Assembly (NCBI RefSeq): GCF_963924675.1
Contig: NC_089222.1
Span: 3,348,001-3,412,000 of the forward strand
Direction of reading: 5' to 3'
DNA: 64,000 nt
Source: Phocoena phocoena
Lineage: Eukaryota; Chordata; Mammalia; Artiodactyla; Phocoenidae
The position numbers and the translations under genes were made by a program. Under the pieces are notes generated by a model. It was not told where the DNA came from and ran no database searches. It worked only from the letters and a program-made list of their open reading frames with translations. Positions 35,901 to 48,779 of the stretch are shown piece by piece. The first letter of the stretch is position 1, and each line of letters opens with the position of its first letter.

Positions 35901-38900
35901 ATTTTGTTTATCTTTTCAAAGAACCAACTCTTAGTTTCACTGACCTTTTCTATTGTTTATTTAGTCTCTATATCATTTATTTCTGCTCTGATCTTTATGA
36001 TTTCTTTTCCATCTACTAACTTTGGGTTTTGTTTTGTTTTGTTTTGCTCCTTTGGATGTAAGTTTACGTTATTCATTTGAGGTTTTTCTTGCTTCCTGAG
36101 GTAAGCCTGAATCACAGTAAACTTCCCTTTCAGAACAGTTTTTTCTGAGTCCCATAGATTTTGGATCATTGTGTTTCCATTTTCATTTGTCTCCAGGTAT
36201 TTTTCTTTATTTCCTCTTTAATTTCTTCTCCATGTGGTTGTGTTTTTTGCAGTTTTTTTTTTTTTTTTGTAGTTGATTTCTTGTCTCATAGCATTGTAGT
36301 CAGAAAAGATGCTTGATAATGATTTCCATCTCTTAAATTTACTGAGACTTGTTTTGTGGCCTGGTATGTGATCTATCCTGGAGAATGTTCCATGTGCCAC
36401 TTGAAAAGAATCTGTATTCTGTTGCATTAGGATGGAATGTTCTATATATATCTATTAAGTTCATAGGGCCTAATACGTTGTTTAATACCTGTGTTTCCTT
36501 ATTGACTTCCTGTCTGGATGCCCACTGATGTAAGTGGGGTTTAAAATCCCCTACTATTATGGTGTTGCTGTCAATTTCTCTCTCTATGTTTGTCAATATT
36601 TGCTTTATGTATTTAGGTGCTCCTATGTTGGGTGCATACATATTGACAATTGTTCTATCTTCATCTTGGATTGACCTCTTTATCATTATGTATTGTCTTT
36701 CTTTGTCTCTTGTTACAGTCTTTAAAATCTATTTTGCCTGATATAAGTATTGTTACCCCAGCTTTCTTTTGATTTCCATTTGTGTGGAATACCTTTTTCC
36801 ATCCCCTCACTTTTATTGTCTTTGTCTTTAGATGTGAAGTGAGTCTCCTGTAGGCAGCATATAAATGGGTTTTGTTTTTTAATCCATTCAGCCACTCTAT
36901 GCATTCTGAGTGGAGCATTTAGTTCATTTACATTTAAAGTAACTATTGATAGGTGTGTATTTATTGTCATTTTGTCAACTGTTTTCTTGTTTTTGTAGTT
37001 CTTTTTATTCCTTTCTTCTTCTTTTGCTCTCTTCCCTTGTGATTTGATGACTATCTTAGTGTTCTTTTTAAATTATTTTCTTTTTAGGTTTTTTATATTA
37101 TAAAAAATAAAAAACTTTTATATTACAGGTTTGTGGTTACCATGAGGTTTATATATAGCAATCTATATATACACATGATTATTTTAAGTTGATGTTATCT
37201 TAAACTCAAAAGCATTCTAACAATTCTGCATTTTTACACCATCCCCCAATTGCTGTTTTTTAAATCATATTTTACATCATTTTGTTTTTGTATCCCTTAA
37301 CTACTTATGGTGGATATAGATGATTTTACTACTTTTGTCTTTTCACCTTCCTACTAGCTTTATAAGTGTTTGATCTACCTCTACTGTATATTTTCCTTTC
37401 TCAATGAGATTTTTTTCTTTCATAATTTTCATATTTCTAGTTGTGGCCTTTTCTTTTCTGCTTGGAGAAGTTCCTTTAACATTTCTTGTAAAGCCAGTTT
37501 AGTGGTGCTGAACTCTTAACTTTTGCTTGTAAAACTCTTTATCTGTCCTTCAATGCTGAATCATAGCCTTGCTGGGTAAAGTATTCTTGGTGTAGAATAC
37601 TTTTAGCATGTTGAACTTAAAATATCGTTTCCCTTCTGGCCTCCAAAGTTTCTGCTGAAAAGTCAGCTGATAATCTTAATAAGGGAGTTGCCTTGTATAT
37701 AACTAATTGCTTTCCATTTGCTGCTTTTAATATTCTCTCTTTATCTTTAAGTTTTGCCCTTTTAATTACAGTGTGTCTTGGTCCTCTTTGGGTTGATCCT
37801 TACTGGGACTCTTTGTGTTTCATGGACCTGGATGTCTGTTTCCTTTCCCAGGTTAGGGGTGTTTTCAATTATTATTTCTTTAAATAAGTTACCTGTCCCT
37901 TTTCTCTCTCTCTTATCCTGGGACCCCTATAATGTGAATGTCAGTATTCTTGATTTGTCTCCAACTGTCCTCATTTTTAAAAATTCTTTTTTCTTTTTTC
38001 TGTTCAGTGTGGGTGATTTCCACTACTCTGTCTTCCAGTTTGCTAATGTGTTCTTCTGTATCTCTAATCTACTGTTGCTTCCCTCTAGTATACTTTTCGT
38101 TTGTTATTATATTCTTCAAGTCTGTTTGGTTCTTCTTTATATTTTCTAACTCTTTTGTAAACTTCTCACTGTTTTCATCCATTCTTCTCCCTAGTTTCTT
38201 GAGTTACCTCTATGATCATTAACTTTAAATATTTATTGGGTAGATTGCTTATCTCCACTTTGCTTAGTTCTTCTTCTGGGGTTTTATTTTCTTCCTTAAT
38301 TTGGAACATATACCTCTGCTGCCTCATTTTACCTAATTCTCTGTCTTTTCCCTGTTTTTATTTCTATGTATTAGGTAGGTTGGTTACATTTCTCAATACT
38401 GGAGAAGTGGCCTTTTGTAAAGGATGCGGCCCAGCAGTGCACTCCCTTCTTGTCACCTGACCTATATGCTCTGGGGGTGTCCCTGACATGGGCTGTGTGG
38501 GTCCTTTTGTTGTGGTGGGGCTGACTACTGTGGGCATGCTAGTATGCAGGGCCGTCCCTTAGCCTGTTTGGTTGCCAGGCCCTGCCTCGTGCGGTGGCTG
38601 CTGGCTGCTGGTGGGCAAGACCTTGTCCTGGGTCTGGTGGCAACCTACTGGTGGTCGGGGCCAGGTCACAGGGTAGCTGGCTGGGGAGCTGGGGGGTTAG
38701 AGTGTGTGGGTTTTCCCACTGTTGGGTGGGGCTTGGTCCCAGCGTGGCTGGCTGCTTGGCTTTGAGTATCCTGAGGCTGATGTTGACTGGCTGGTGGTGG
38801 GGTAAGTCTCCATTTACAGGTTAGAGGGAGGATTCCAAAATGAAGCTCACCAGTGTCCTTGTGCAGTAGAAGGCACTCCCAAAAATGCCTGCCTTCAGGA

Positions 38901-39352
38901 TCTGTGTCCCCAGCAGGAGTCCCTGTTGCCTCCTGCCTCTCTGGGAGATTCTCCAAGATCAGCAAGTGGGTCTGACCCAGGCTCCTTTCAAATTTATGCC
39001 TCTGCACTGGGACTCAGCATGTGGGATTTTGCATGTGCCCTTTTAGACTGGAGTCTGTATCCCACAGCCCTCCAGGTCTCTTGTATGCAAGCCCCCTGAC
39101 CTTCAAAGCCAGACATTCTAGTGACTCATCTTCTCACAGTGCAGGACCCCAGCACTGAGGAGCCGATTTGGGGCTCAGACCCCTTGATCCTCGGAGAGAA
39201 TCTCTGAAATTGTAATCATCCTCTTTTTTTGCTAGTCTTCAGGTGTTCTCATCAAGAGCTGCTCTATAAGTACTTGCAATTTTGATTGTACCCATGGAGG
39301 AAGGTGAGCTCAGGGTCTTCCTACTCCACCATCTTGGCTGCTCCTCCTACTT
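32950..39352 (-). mobile_element. Near full-length L1 LINE, decayed
   Basis: The right end (gtggagtaggaagaccctgagc on the minus strand) is the 5' start, with a GC-rich 5' UTR at about 38400-39352. ORF1 remnants follow at about 37000-38250, ORF2 from 36970 down to about 33170, then a 3' UTR with a T-rich left end. Length about 6.4 kb. No clear target duplication was found. All frames are broken. The Gly/Trp-rich ORFs at 38540-38824 are 5' UTR shadows. Confidence 0.88.
33170..36970 (-). pseudogene. L1 ORF2 pseudogene (endonuclease, reverse transcriptase)
   Basis: The start at 36970 gives the AP-endonuclease region (LNVNELNAPLRMHRVAEWI, then CLQETHF). The frame shifts to pieces with KAGVTILISGKIDFKD, NMYAPNIGAPKYI and IDIYRTFHPNATEYRFFSS. 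The RT region shows [21 protein letters not shown] near 35190-35250. The catalytic FADD box reads FAGD at 34916-34927. The C-terminal piece at 33332-33571 holds [16 protein letters not shown] and DEWIKKM. Multiple frameshifts and the lost catalytic Asp make it non-functional. Confidence 0.88.
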
Positions 39353-39355
39353 GTA

Positions 39356-40795
39356 ATTTTAATTTAGATTTAACATCCATTTTTTTTTATCCTGGGAATG
39401 AAACTATAATTTTACAGTAAGTCAATTGTATAATACACATTCCACTAAACTGAAATTCACTACGAAGTTAAATTTTTAATGCACCCTTGGTTCCATAAAA
39501 AGCATTTTAAACTCACTGATTCTGATAACGTGCTAAGAAAATGCCTGGGAATTGGGTAAAGATGGAGAGAGCAGTAATAGAAATGAGATTTGATGGATTT
39601 ATCTGGGATAAACTCAGAAACTAAGAAACTCAGAAACTACATATGATATTAAGGATAACCAAGCTAATGCCACAACTACTTTTTTTAAATGTTTAAATAT
39701 GTTTGAATCATATTAAGAAATATTACTTTAGCGTGTTACTACTGAAACCCACCTAACCAAATCCAGTGACATTGATACCTATTCCCTTAGCCCATGAATA
39801 ACTATAACAAAGCTTTTTACCAATTACTGTGTCAGAAATTGAGCATATAAGACCCTGTATACTTTTAAGTGATCTGATTTCAAGAATAAGGCCTGTGTTG
39901 GTGAGGAATTAGCAGACTCCAAAGAAATAAATATCTGCAGGTGAATCTATGGAAAAGAAATTCCCACATCAAGAGCTATAGGGAGAACAGTGAACAGTTT
40001 ATATGACTTGATTTCATGGGAACCATAGAGACTTTTGTACCAAGAAATATCCCTCATCTTCCAAATACTGACTGATGTTAAACACGTTCTTTTAGAGTCA
40101 CATTTTAATCTTTCTGTTTAAAACTTTTGTTCTGTTAAAATAAAATATCCACGGGAGGTATAAGATAGTAAGCCATATTAATCATTTGCCTTTTACTATA
40201 AATTAGTTTCCTTTTCCACCACACCTTTGCTGAGAATGAAATGCTGACAAGCAATTATAATTGAGTTAATTGAAACATACAAAAGCACAATCAGTTCGTG
40301 GTTTGATGGAATGGAGAAGTGATTTCTAAAGTTTCTAGGGTCTTAATGTTTCTATCTTTTTACTCCAGAGCAAACAGATTTATTTTTGCTTTAAAGTTAA
40401 AATTTAAAAGACTTCTTACTATACTGGAACAATCTTTGAAGAACACTCAAGGGATACTGGTTTCCATTCTATGAGAAATTTTCTTTGGATTAGGAAGAAT
40501 GTAAAATCAAGGGTTTAGGAGAAGTTGGGATCAGTGGAAAATAGAGACATACAACTAAGCCAAAAGGGTCACGGTCAAAAGAGGGTTAATGGAACAAGTG
40601 CTATAATGTTTTCCCATTACTTAGGATGTGAGGTACCACATGAGGCCCCCATTCCTGTACTTCAAAGTTTTCTTTTGCATATTTATTCAGGTAAATGGCA
40701 AATGAAGCTTTCCACTTTATCACTTTCTTCGCTAACATGACCTGAAGCAATATTTATTAAAAGGCTTTTTCTGGAAGGTAAGTTTCAGGAGAAAC
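39356..40795. other. Unique AT-rich intronic DNA
   Basis: Nothing identifiable. Confidence 0.45.
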
Positions 40796-40799
40796 TGTC

Positions 40800-40882
40800 T
40801 CTTTGTTTCATTCACAGATGTATATTCTAAGTACCTAGAAGACTGCCTGGCACACACTAGGTGCTCAATAAGTGTTTGTGTA
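40800..40882 (+). mobile_element. L2 LINE 3' end
   Basis: agactgcctggcacacactaggtgctcaataagtgtttg is the L2 3' terminal signature. Confidence 0.65.
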
Positions 40883-40947
40883 CAATGCACCAGGCACCCA
40901 GTCAATTACTTTACTCTCCACATTCACTAAGACCCGGTCTAGAGACG

Positions 40948-41171
40948 CATGTGTTTCTCAGTGGGGGCTACTGGCATTTTGAGCAGAATGATTGTGTGTG
41001 TGTGGGGGGGGGTAGAGGATTGTCTGGTGCAATACAGATGTTGAACATCCTTGGCTGGTACCCATTAGTTGCCAGTGGCAGCCCTCAGTTATAAACGACA
41101 AACCAAAAAATTCCTACGTACTTCCAAATGCTTTCTGGGGAAGAGTTCTACCCCTTAGTTGAGAACCACTG
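40948..41171 (+). mobile_element. hAT-Charlie-type MITE
   Basis: Begins gcatgtgtttctcagtggggg and ends tagttgagaaccactg, inverted hAT-Charlie termini. Central ...gaacatccttggctggtacccattagttgccagtgg... matches a ~220 bp mammalian Charlie MITE (exact name not certain). A short G-run lies within. Confidence 0.7.
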
Positions 41172-41190
41172 ATAAGAAAATCGATGGGTA

Positions 41191-41427
41191 GGGACTTATC
41201 TGGTGGTCCAGTGGATAAGACTCCACGCTCCCAATGCAGGGGCCCTGGGTTTGATCCCTGGTCAAGGAACTAAATCCCACATGCGTGCTGCAACTAAGAG
41301 TTAGCATGCTGCAGCTAAAAAAAAAAAAAAAAGATTCCCCCATGCCACAACTAAAGATCCCACATGCCGCAAGAAAGATCCTGAGTGATGCAACTAAGAC
41401 CTGGTGCAACCAAATAAATATTTTTAA
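41191..41427 (+). mobile_element. CHR-related SINE with internal poly-A
   Basis: Head gggacttatctggtggtccag, then an internal A16 tract at 41318-41333 and a second body segment (gatcccacatgccgcaag ... caactaagacctggtgcaac) with AAATAAATA tail. Duplication aaaatcgatgggta (41177-41190) / aaaatagattggta (41428-41441) is imperfect. Confidence 0.88.
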
Positions 41428-41441
41428 AAAATAGATTGGTA

Positions 41442-42530
41442 AAGAGAGTTACTAAATATTAAATTACTAAAAAGCATAATAGGTTATTTATAAAAAAATT
41501 ATTAATTCTTACTACAGGCATATGAAAAGTTCACTTTTAGTGTCTATGTGGTATTTTATTGAGCAGATATATCTTATTTTCAATAATTTCTCTTTCATTA
41601 ATAAGGGAAAATATTTACATTATTTTCAGACTTCATTATTTTCAGAAGCTCACATTCCTTTTGGCCTAACTTTGCCTAGAAGTGTTATGTTCATTGAATA
41701 GAACACAGTTTCAATGATTTCTTGTGAGAAGTAAACTTTTACTAGTAATTATATCCTGTAGTCTACCTGTAAATATAATATAGATTAACCATGGAGTAAC
41801 CCCTTTCCTTACCTTCAAAAAAGGGCAAAATTGGATTGAAACTGGTTGTCAGTGCAGAACTTCTGCACGTCATTTCATTCTTGAAAATTTATCCAAAGAA
41901 AGTAATTTTTTTTTAATGGGGAAAAAAATTCCTTGGATGTAAAAGTTGTTTAGTATTTTCTGCACTGGTAGAAAAAATAAAAACCATCTACATGCATATG
42001 ATGGTTTACCTCTACTTTTAAAATATTACACAGAAATTAAAATGATAATTATGAAGGATACATTATAATAGTAAAAGAAAAAAATTCTTGTAGAAAGAAT
42101 TTTAAGTGCTTTATATAACATAAAGTGAACTGAAAGAAAACAGAAAACTGTTTGAAGAAAGTAGAGTTGGATGAGAGAAAGAAAACATGATGCAGAGGTA
42201 TGTTTGGAAAATGTTCATTGTAAATCCTGTATTTCAAGCAGACTACAAAGGTACTCTAAGCCTTCCAGGATCCAATGCAAAAAGGGAAATGTGATCATCA
42301 AATGGGTCTCCATGGCCATAAGATAAAAAACTTTTTTTTCTCACTAGGAACATTATTTGGGCTGTACAAACCAGAAAACATATTTCCCTGGGATGGCTCA
42401 TAAAGGAACACCGTGGAATAGAGCAAGCGCTATTCCTCAGCGACACCCAACAGAGTAACAAACAACACCATCCTTTTGTAAAGAAAATCAGAGACCATAA
42501 TTAAAAATAATTAATAATTAAAAATCGTTT
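41442..42530. other. Unique AT-rich intronic DNA
   Basis: Nothing identifiable. Confidence 0.45.
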
Positions 42531-42537
42531 TTGCAAC

Positions 42538-43456
42538 ACAACAACAAAAAAACAAACAACCCAATTGAAAAAAATGGATAGAAGACCTAAATAGACATTT
42601 CTCCAAAGAAGACATACAGACGGCCGATAGACATATGCAAAGATGCTCAACATCAAAACTACAGTGAGGTATCACCTCACACCAGTTAGAATGGGCGTCA
42701 TTAAAATATCTACAAATAACAAATGCTGGAGAGGGTGTGGAGAAAAGGGAACCCTCTTGCACTGTTGGTGGGAATGTAAGTTGGTGCAGCCACTATTGAG
42801 AACAGTATGGAGGTTCCTCAGAAAACTAAAAATAGAACTAACATATGATCCAGCAATCCCATTCCTGGGCAGATATCCAGACAAAACTATAATTCAAAAA
42901 GATATGTGCACCCCTACATTCATAGCAGCACTATTCACAATAGCCAAGACATGGGAACAACCTAAATGTCCTTTGACAGATGAATGGATAAAGAAGATGT
43001 GGTACATACATACAATGGAATACTACTCAGCCATAAAAAGAAGGAAATAACGCCATTTGCAGCAACATGGATGCAACTAGAGATTATCATACTAAGTGAA
43101 GTAAGTCAGAAAGAGAAAGACAAATACCTTACGACATCACTATATGTGGAATTGAAAATATGACACAAATGAAACTATCTACGAAACAGAAACAGATTCA
43201 CAGACATAGAGAACAGACTGGTGGTTGCCAAGGGGAAGGGGGTTTGGGGAGGGATGGAGTGGGAGGTTGGGGTGAGCAGATGTAAGCTTTTATAGAGAGA
43301 ATGGATACACAACAAGGTCCTACTATACAGCACAGGGAACTATATTCAATATCCGGAAAAGAATATGAAAAAGAATGTATATATATATGTGTAACTGAAT
43401 CACTTTGTTGTACAGCAGTAATTAACACAACATTGTAAATCAACTATACTTCAATA
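42538..43456 (+). mobile_element. 5'-truncated L1, relatively young
   Basis: Starts within ORF2 (aaccaattg... aaaatggatagaagacctaaatag), runs through the ORF2 stop at 43048-43050 and the full 3' UTR to aatcaactatacttcaataaaag. The 3' end matches the artiodactyl/cetacean-type L1 terminus also seen at 18028-18090. The ORF2 tail is still open, so it is younger than the other L1 copies here. Confidence 0.92.
42643..43050 (+). pseudogene. L1 ORF2 C-terminal fragment (135 residues, open)
   Basis: Reads ...[25 protein letters not shown]...[19 protein letters not shown]...[36 protein letters not shown]... and a normal stop. This is the Cys/His-containing C-terminal region. Upstream, a stretch between ctcaacatc and aaaactacag lacks about 26 bases relative to the usual L1 order. 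With no RT or endonuclease it is inactive. Confidence 0.9.
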
Positions 43457-43470
43457 AAAGAATTGATTTT

Positions 43471-43676
43471 GGGGCTTCCCTGGTGGCGCAGTGGTTGAGA
43501 GTCCACCTGCCGATGCAGGGGACACAGGTTCGTGCCCCGGTCCGGGATGACCCCACATGCCGCGGAGCGGCTGGGCCCGTGAGGCATGACCACTGGGCCT
43601 GTGCGTCTGGAGCCTGTGCTCCGCAACGGGGGAGGCCACAACAGTGAGAGGCCCGCATATCGCAAAGAAAAAAAAA
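43471..43676 (+). mobile_element. CHR SINE, short young form, in the L1 tail
   Basis: Head gggcttccctggtggcgcag, short GC-rich body, poly-A tail (interrupted by one G). Perfect duplication aaagaattgatttt at 43457-43470 and 43677-43690. It inserted at the A-rich end of the L1 copy. Confidence 0.95.
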
Positions 43677-43690
43677 AAAGAATTGATTTT

Positions 43691-46600
43691 GCTTTATAAT
43701 TATATAAAATTATGTATGCATATGGGCTAAGACCAAAATAAAAGTGAGGAAAATAACTATAGTTTAATTTTCTAGAGTTATATTTAGATAAATTACATTC
43801 TGATACATTCTGATGTCTCAATATTGGGACATTTATGAACTATTTCTATTCTATAAATGCATTCATTGAAGTAAATTGCAGGCTATTGTACCTAATAATA
43901 AACATGAGAAAATAATCTAAGTCATAATGGCTAATATCTAACTATATTTATTGTAAAACTAGTCCCTGAAAACATAGCTTACTCCATAAAATCATTGACC
44001 AATAGTTTTTAAACAATCACATTTATTTCTACCAATCAAAATCTTTTAAAAAGGTGGCCGGAAATCTGGAGAATAATTAGCTTATGAGGAGCCCCAAGAG
44101 GCTACAGTGCTTCACTTGTTTGGTCTATAAGTTATTTTACTATGAGAGGTTATTCAGTTGTACTTAAAGCATCATAAGAAAACCTTTTCTAATTCGTGTT
44201 CTGATATTTACCAAGTCATTGGGCAAAGATACTACCTTTACGTTCCATAAGCTCCAAAGATGAAGAATTATGTAAATATTAGATTTGGAGCATTCAAAGT
44301 TCACCGTCATTCCTGCTCTTCCAGAATAACTGCTGTGACTCTGTAGTGTGTCAACACTCAATCTCTTTCCCTAAGAGACTCCACATTCTCCCCCCACCTT
44401 CTTTTTCTCCACATCCCCTCCCTTCCTTGCCTGCTTTACATTAAAGGAAAACCTATACATCAGCAAATTCACAGGATTCCTTGACCATGCAATCAGAGAC
44501 AACATGGGAAACTTTTTCCCCAAAGATTTAATTTGTCGTCAAAGTGCACTACTGCGCCTTGTTACCCTGGATTATAAATATTTTAATCTCCACTGAGAGA
44601 CTGTAATTTAGGAACACAGAATTCCTGGTTCAGGAGGTATGGTTTCAAGTCCTTGCATAGATGGTATAAACTTAGTTAAAGTGTCTTCCTAATGCAAGTT
44701 ACTTAGTTACTGCTCAGCTTTAGTTACTGTAACACGATCCAGAAAAGTGGTTTAAAAGCTCAATATGGATCTTTTCCTTTATTCCCCCATGCGCTTTGGA
44801 ATAAAAATTCATAGTCATCCATTTTTGGATTCTTTTCTTCACTCAACAAAATCAGGGAGAATCTCCCTGGTAAAAGGCATCATCCAAGTGAATTTGGCAG
44901 CAATGTAGGTCTTACCCTCAACAAGCTGACAATTTCATGGGAGGGAATAAATGTTTAAACCACTGACCACATTATAAGGGTAAACAACCAAAAATCTTCA
45001 TTAGAGACATAAAACTCATGTGGTGAGAGTCCAGAGGAAGTAAAGATGAATTCTGAGGGGAATTTTCATTGAAAAGAGGAGAGTATTATCCCACAAGCAA
45101 TGTCTGGGTATTTATTACCATGTTGGCACCAACACTGTGAGTGTCAGAGTCTATATGAGAAACAAGACTGTCTGGCGCTTTTCAAATTCTCCCCTGACTC
45201 ATTCACTGGACTAAAATGCCCCTTTAACTCATGAGAGAGACGTAAAAGTTACGCTATGGTATCAAATACGTGCCCACAACCTCCCAGTAACCTAACACTT
45301 ACAGAATTCGTCTCCTCTGCTGTAAGCTCGGATGTGGGGAGAGAAGAAGACGGGGCCGGGGTGGCGGGGGGGGGGAGGAGGGAGGGGATGGACAAGAACC
45401 CCAACACAAGTCCACGCAAACCAAGCAGTTGTCTCCAGGGAATTAACTGATTCTGACTCAATGTATCACATGTTTCTGAACCGGATGTTTGTTTGTTTGT
45501 TTGTTTTTTTCACGGCACATCTGGCAACATCGTAAAAACTCCACGTCCCAAGTGATTAGGCAGGAAACACTTCTGTAAATTATTTATAACTATTACTGAT
45601 GTGAGCTCATTCTGAGCAGCCAGTGACAAAAGTAGCCAAGGACAAAGGAAAAAAAAAAGCCTAGGGGTGGGGATAAGGTCCTTTTCACTTTGAGATGCTT
45701 CTCATGAAGGGCCATCATTTATCATCTGAAGCTAGAAAATGGCCGTCATTAACAGATTGGAATTAATTAAGCATACTTCAAGGAATCACCCGGCAGTCTC
45801 TTTTTCATTTGCCTTTTAAAGAAACGCATTCCTTAGTTGAGCAGTTGAAGCTTTCCGTGAAAAAATGTGGCACACTCTGACCTCAGAGAGAACTTGCCAG
45901 TTAAACATCTCCTGCTGTGCTATGTAATGCAAGACCCATAATAAGATTAGGAAACACTTCATATTTCCCGCCCCCCCAAAAAACCACCACCACTGACACT
46001 TTGTAGCAAATATCAGTACCTTGATGACCACACAAAAGAAGGCAATATCATTTGGAAACATAAAGCATCTCCTCCTGCTGTGTTTTAGTTGAATGTGTGG
46101 GTCTGGGGGATGGTATTGGAAGGGGAGGGCAAGGGGGTGTGGGAGTATATGTATTGATTATCCCTTCCTTGATCCAAAGAAAATTAATCCAACTGAGGGA
46201 AACACAGCCATAAATCCATTTGCTTCTGCTGAAGTAGTTTTTCTTCCATGAAGAAGAGTCTTAGTTCCAGATACTATTATTTTCCATTTCCACTTTTTCT
46301 TTAAGTTTTTCATACTCCTCCTCTTCCCCCAACCCCCTTGCTTCCCTATCAATCAACTGACCTACAATGAGGGAGAAACTGAGCCTGACTGAGGCTCCAT
46401 GCAATGGACCTTCCACACAAGCTTCCGTTCAGTCCTCACGCTGGGCCTACTTCCTGGCGGATAAGATGGGCAGAGCCATGCCAAGAGAACAGTGAGAGGA
46501 GAGGGGATTTAGCTGAGAGTTCCACAGCTGGGTCCCAGCGGAGGTTTTTCTGGCTCCAAAGTCTACACTTTTAACTATGTTGCTCTACATTTTTCTATAA

Positions 46601-47680
46601 CCTGGTGTCTGCTGGCACTGACTCAAAATTAGTCCGTGAGGGAAAATCCTGTTCCTTTGGCTCCTTGGGTCTTTGTCAGGAGAGTATAACCTCAAATTCA
46701 TGGCTTCTCCAGGCTTACAAAAATCCTTGGCGGAAGAAAATACTTTTTATGGAGAATTGCCTGAAGGCTATGAAGACCATTTTTTTCTTTAATCTTGACA
46801 CGCTAATACTTATTTTTGGATTAAGTTCAGATTGAGAGAGATGTATATGTACCTGGAGACTTTGGTTGGGACCCCCGCAGGGACCCGCTTTCACAGATTG
46901 AACTTTGGAATGATTAATTTGGCCTGCACTGAGGGATGTTATTAAAAACACAAACACACATAAACAGTCAGATTTGCTGTCTCGTTGGCCTGAGCTGGTG
47001 GTACCGTTGTGCGTGTTCTCTGGGTGGCTGGGTAACTTCATGTTACGAACCTATCAGCCATGTGACTGTGTGGACGGTCTTCTTGGGACAGGCTTTTAGG
47101 TCATCTGGGCAACACTGATTATCTGCCTTGTAGGATGCACTTTAATGCACTGGCCTCAAATTGGTTTCAACCCATTTCCCTCATACTTATTTTCTCTTTC
47201 CCCAAAAGTACTCCTTTACAATTCTAAAAAGTGCTGTGTATGCTTTTTTGTAAGTTATAAAATTTATTTTCCTCAATGAAATAGGACATATGTAAATAAA
47301 TTAATTAAAAATACCTCACATTTGCTGTTGAAAAAATAAGATAACATTTATAGTTTCTCACGTAGGTGATAATTATGATTTTATAAGATTCTATAAGACA
47401 GCAAGGCTGATAACAATTACAGTATATCTGGAGTCTACCTCTTTGGAAATTCTACCACTGCTGAGTTAGGATCTTAAATGAAAAGTTACTATTTTTCGAA
47501 ATGCAAATGTCCCTGTGAAGGGTTAATTCCTTGGAAATGGAATCAGGCATGAATATCTTTAATGTGATACTCAGCTCTGGGAGGAAAAGGATGATAATTT
47601 AGGTGGGAGATTTGTTTCAGTTGAGTACAACTGAAGTAGCTCAATAGAAGGTCTCCTTTCTTTTATTTTAATTAATTCCA
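43691..47680. other. Long repeat-poor intronic stretch
   Basis: About 4 kb with no confidently nameable repeat and no gene. It includes a G-rich run at 45364-45384, a (GTTT)n tract at 45487-45510 and a C-run at 45969-45977. The block 45650-45960 (tctttttcatttgccttttaaag, ggaattaattaagcatac) has the look of conserved non-coding DNA, but conservation cannot be judged here. Confidence 0.4.
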
Positions 47681-47689
47681 CAAGTTGTC

Positions 47690-47830
47690 ATTTAATGCAT
47701 TCATTCACACAACCAGCATTTAGTGGGTACTTACTATGTGTCAAGGACTTAGCAGTGAGGATATAATAGTAAGCGAGACAGTCCTGACCCTGAATAAAGT
47801 TAAAGAAAACATCACAGATAATCCCATGAC
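47690..47830 (-). mobile_element. L2 LINE 3' end
   Basis: cattcattcacacaaccagcatttagtgggtacttactatgtgtcaaggac is the reverse complement of the L2 end. Diverged. Confidence 0.6.
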
Positions 47831-47989
47831 CAGCAATAAATACTATAAATATGCTCCCTAGACTCTGTCCTGAACTCACATAGATACCTCCATACATATA
47901 CAATATATACCTGTTTAAAAGTAGAATAATATTTAAAACAATTCTATTAAGTCTGTAACTTGTCTTCCCCATTGAACATTTTCATGTCA

Positions 47990-48535
47990 ATATATTAATT
48001 TCTCCATCAACATTTAAAAGGGCTGCTTATTATTTTTATTCTCTCTATATTTTAATGTAACTTTTTATTAGCCATGAAGATTGTACCAGTTTTTTTTTAA
48101 ATTATAAACAAGTCTGTGCTAATATCTGTGTTCTCCCAAGCACACTGAAACATTTATTTCTTATGAATAAATTCACAGCAGCAAAAACGCAAAGCCATTG
48201 GTATGAATATTTTAAGGCCCTTGTCATTTACTGCAAAATTATTCCATAGAAAAGATATATCAATTTTCATTCTCACCATCAAGGCCGTATATAAGTATTC
48301 ATTTCTCTATAGCCTGAGTAACAAAGGGAATCTTTCTTTTAAATCTTTGCCTTCTCATAACAAGAAATAAAATCTTAATTTGCATTTCTTTAAAAATTTG
48401 CATTCATACAATTACTTTGAAGACTGAAAATTTAAAAATATTATTATTGGCCATTTGCCTTTTTTGGTAACATGAACATGTGAATTTTCTGCTCAAGGCT
48501 ATTGCCATTTTTCTTCACTTTTCCTTTCTCCTGTC
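47990..48535 (-). mobile_element. Old L1 ORF2 3' fragment
   Basis: Antisense landmarks ttcattctcaccatcaagg, cttaatttgcatttctttaaa and ttattggccatttgcc follow the order of an antisense old L1. Very diverged. Confidence 0.5.
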
Positions 48536-48779
48536 TGTTTCTAACACATGACGGATATAGTCATAGCTTTTATCTTTTTAATGTACAGTTAATAATTACA
48601 AAAATAAATGTAACATATGTATATTGTATAAAGCATATTAGTAAAATGAATATTTAGGAATTGGAACTCTATCACTTCAGTTGCATCCACCACGTGGTCC
48701 TTGCCTACCCCGTCCACTTGCCTATCCCATTTAACACCAGGAGAAATCTGTTATCTTGAATTTGGTCTTTATTATTCTC

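Noticed and set aside
38544..38824. Gly/Trp/Leu-rich ORFs
   Set aside because: Antisense reading of the GC-rich L1 5' UTR.
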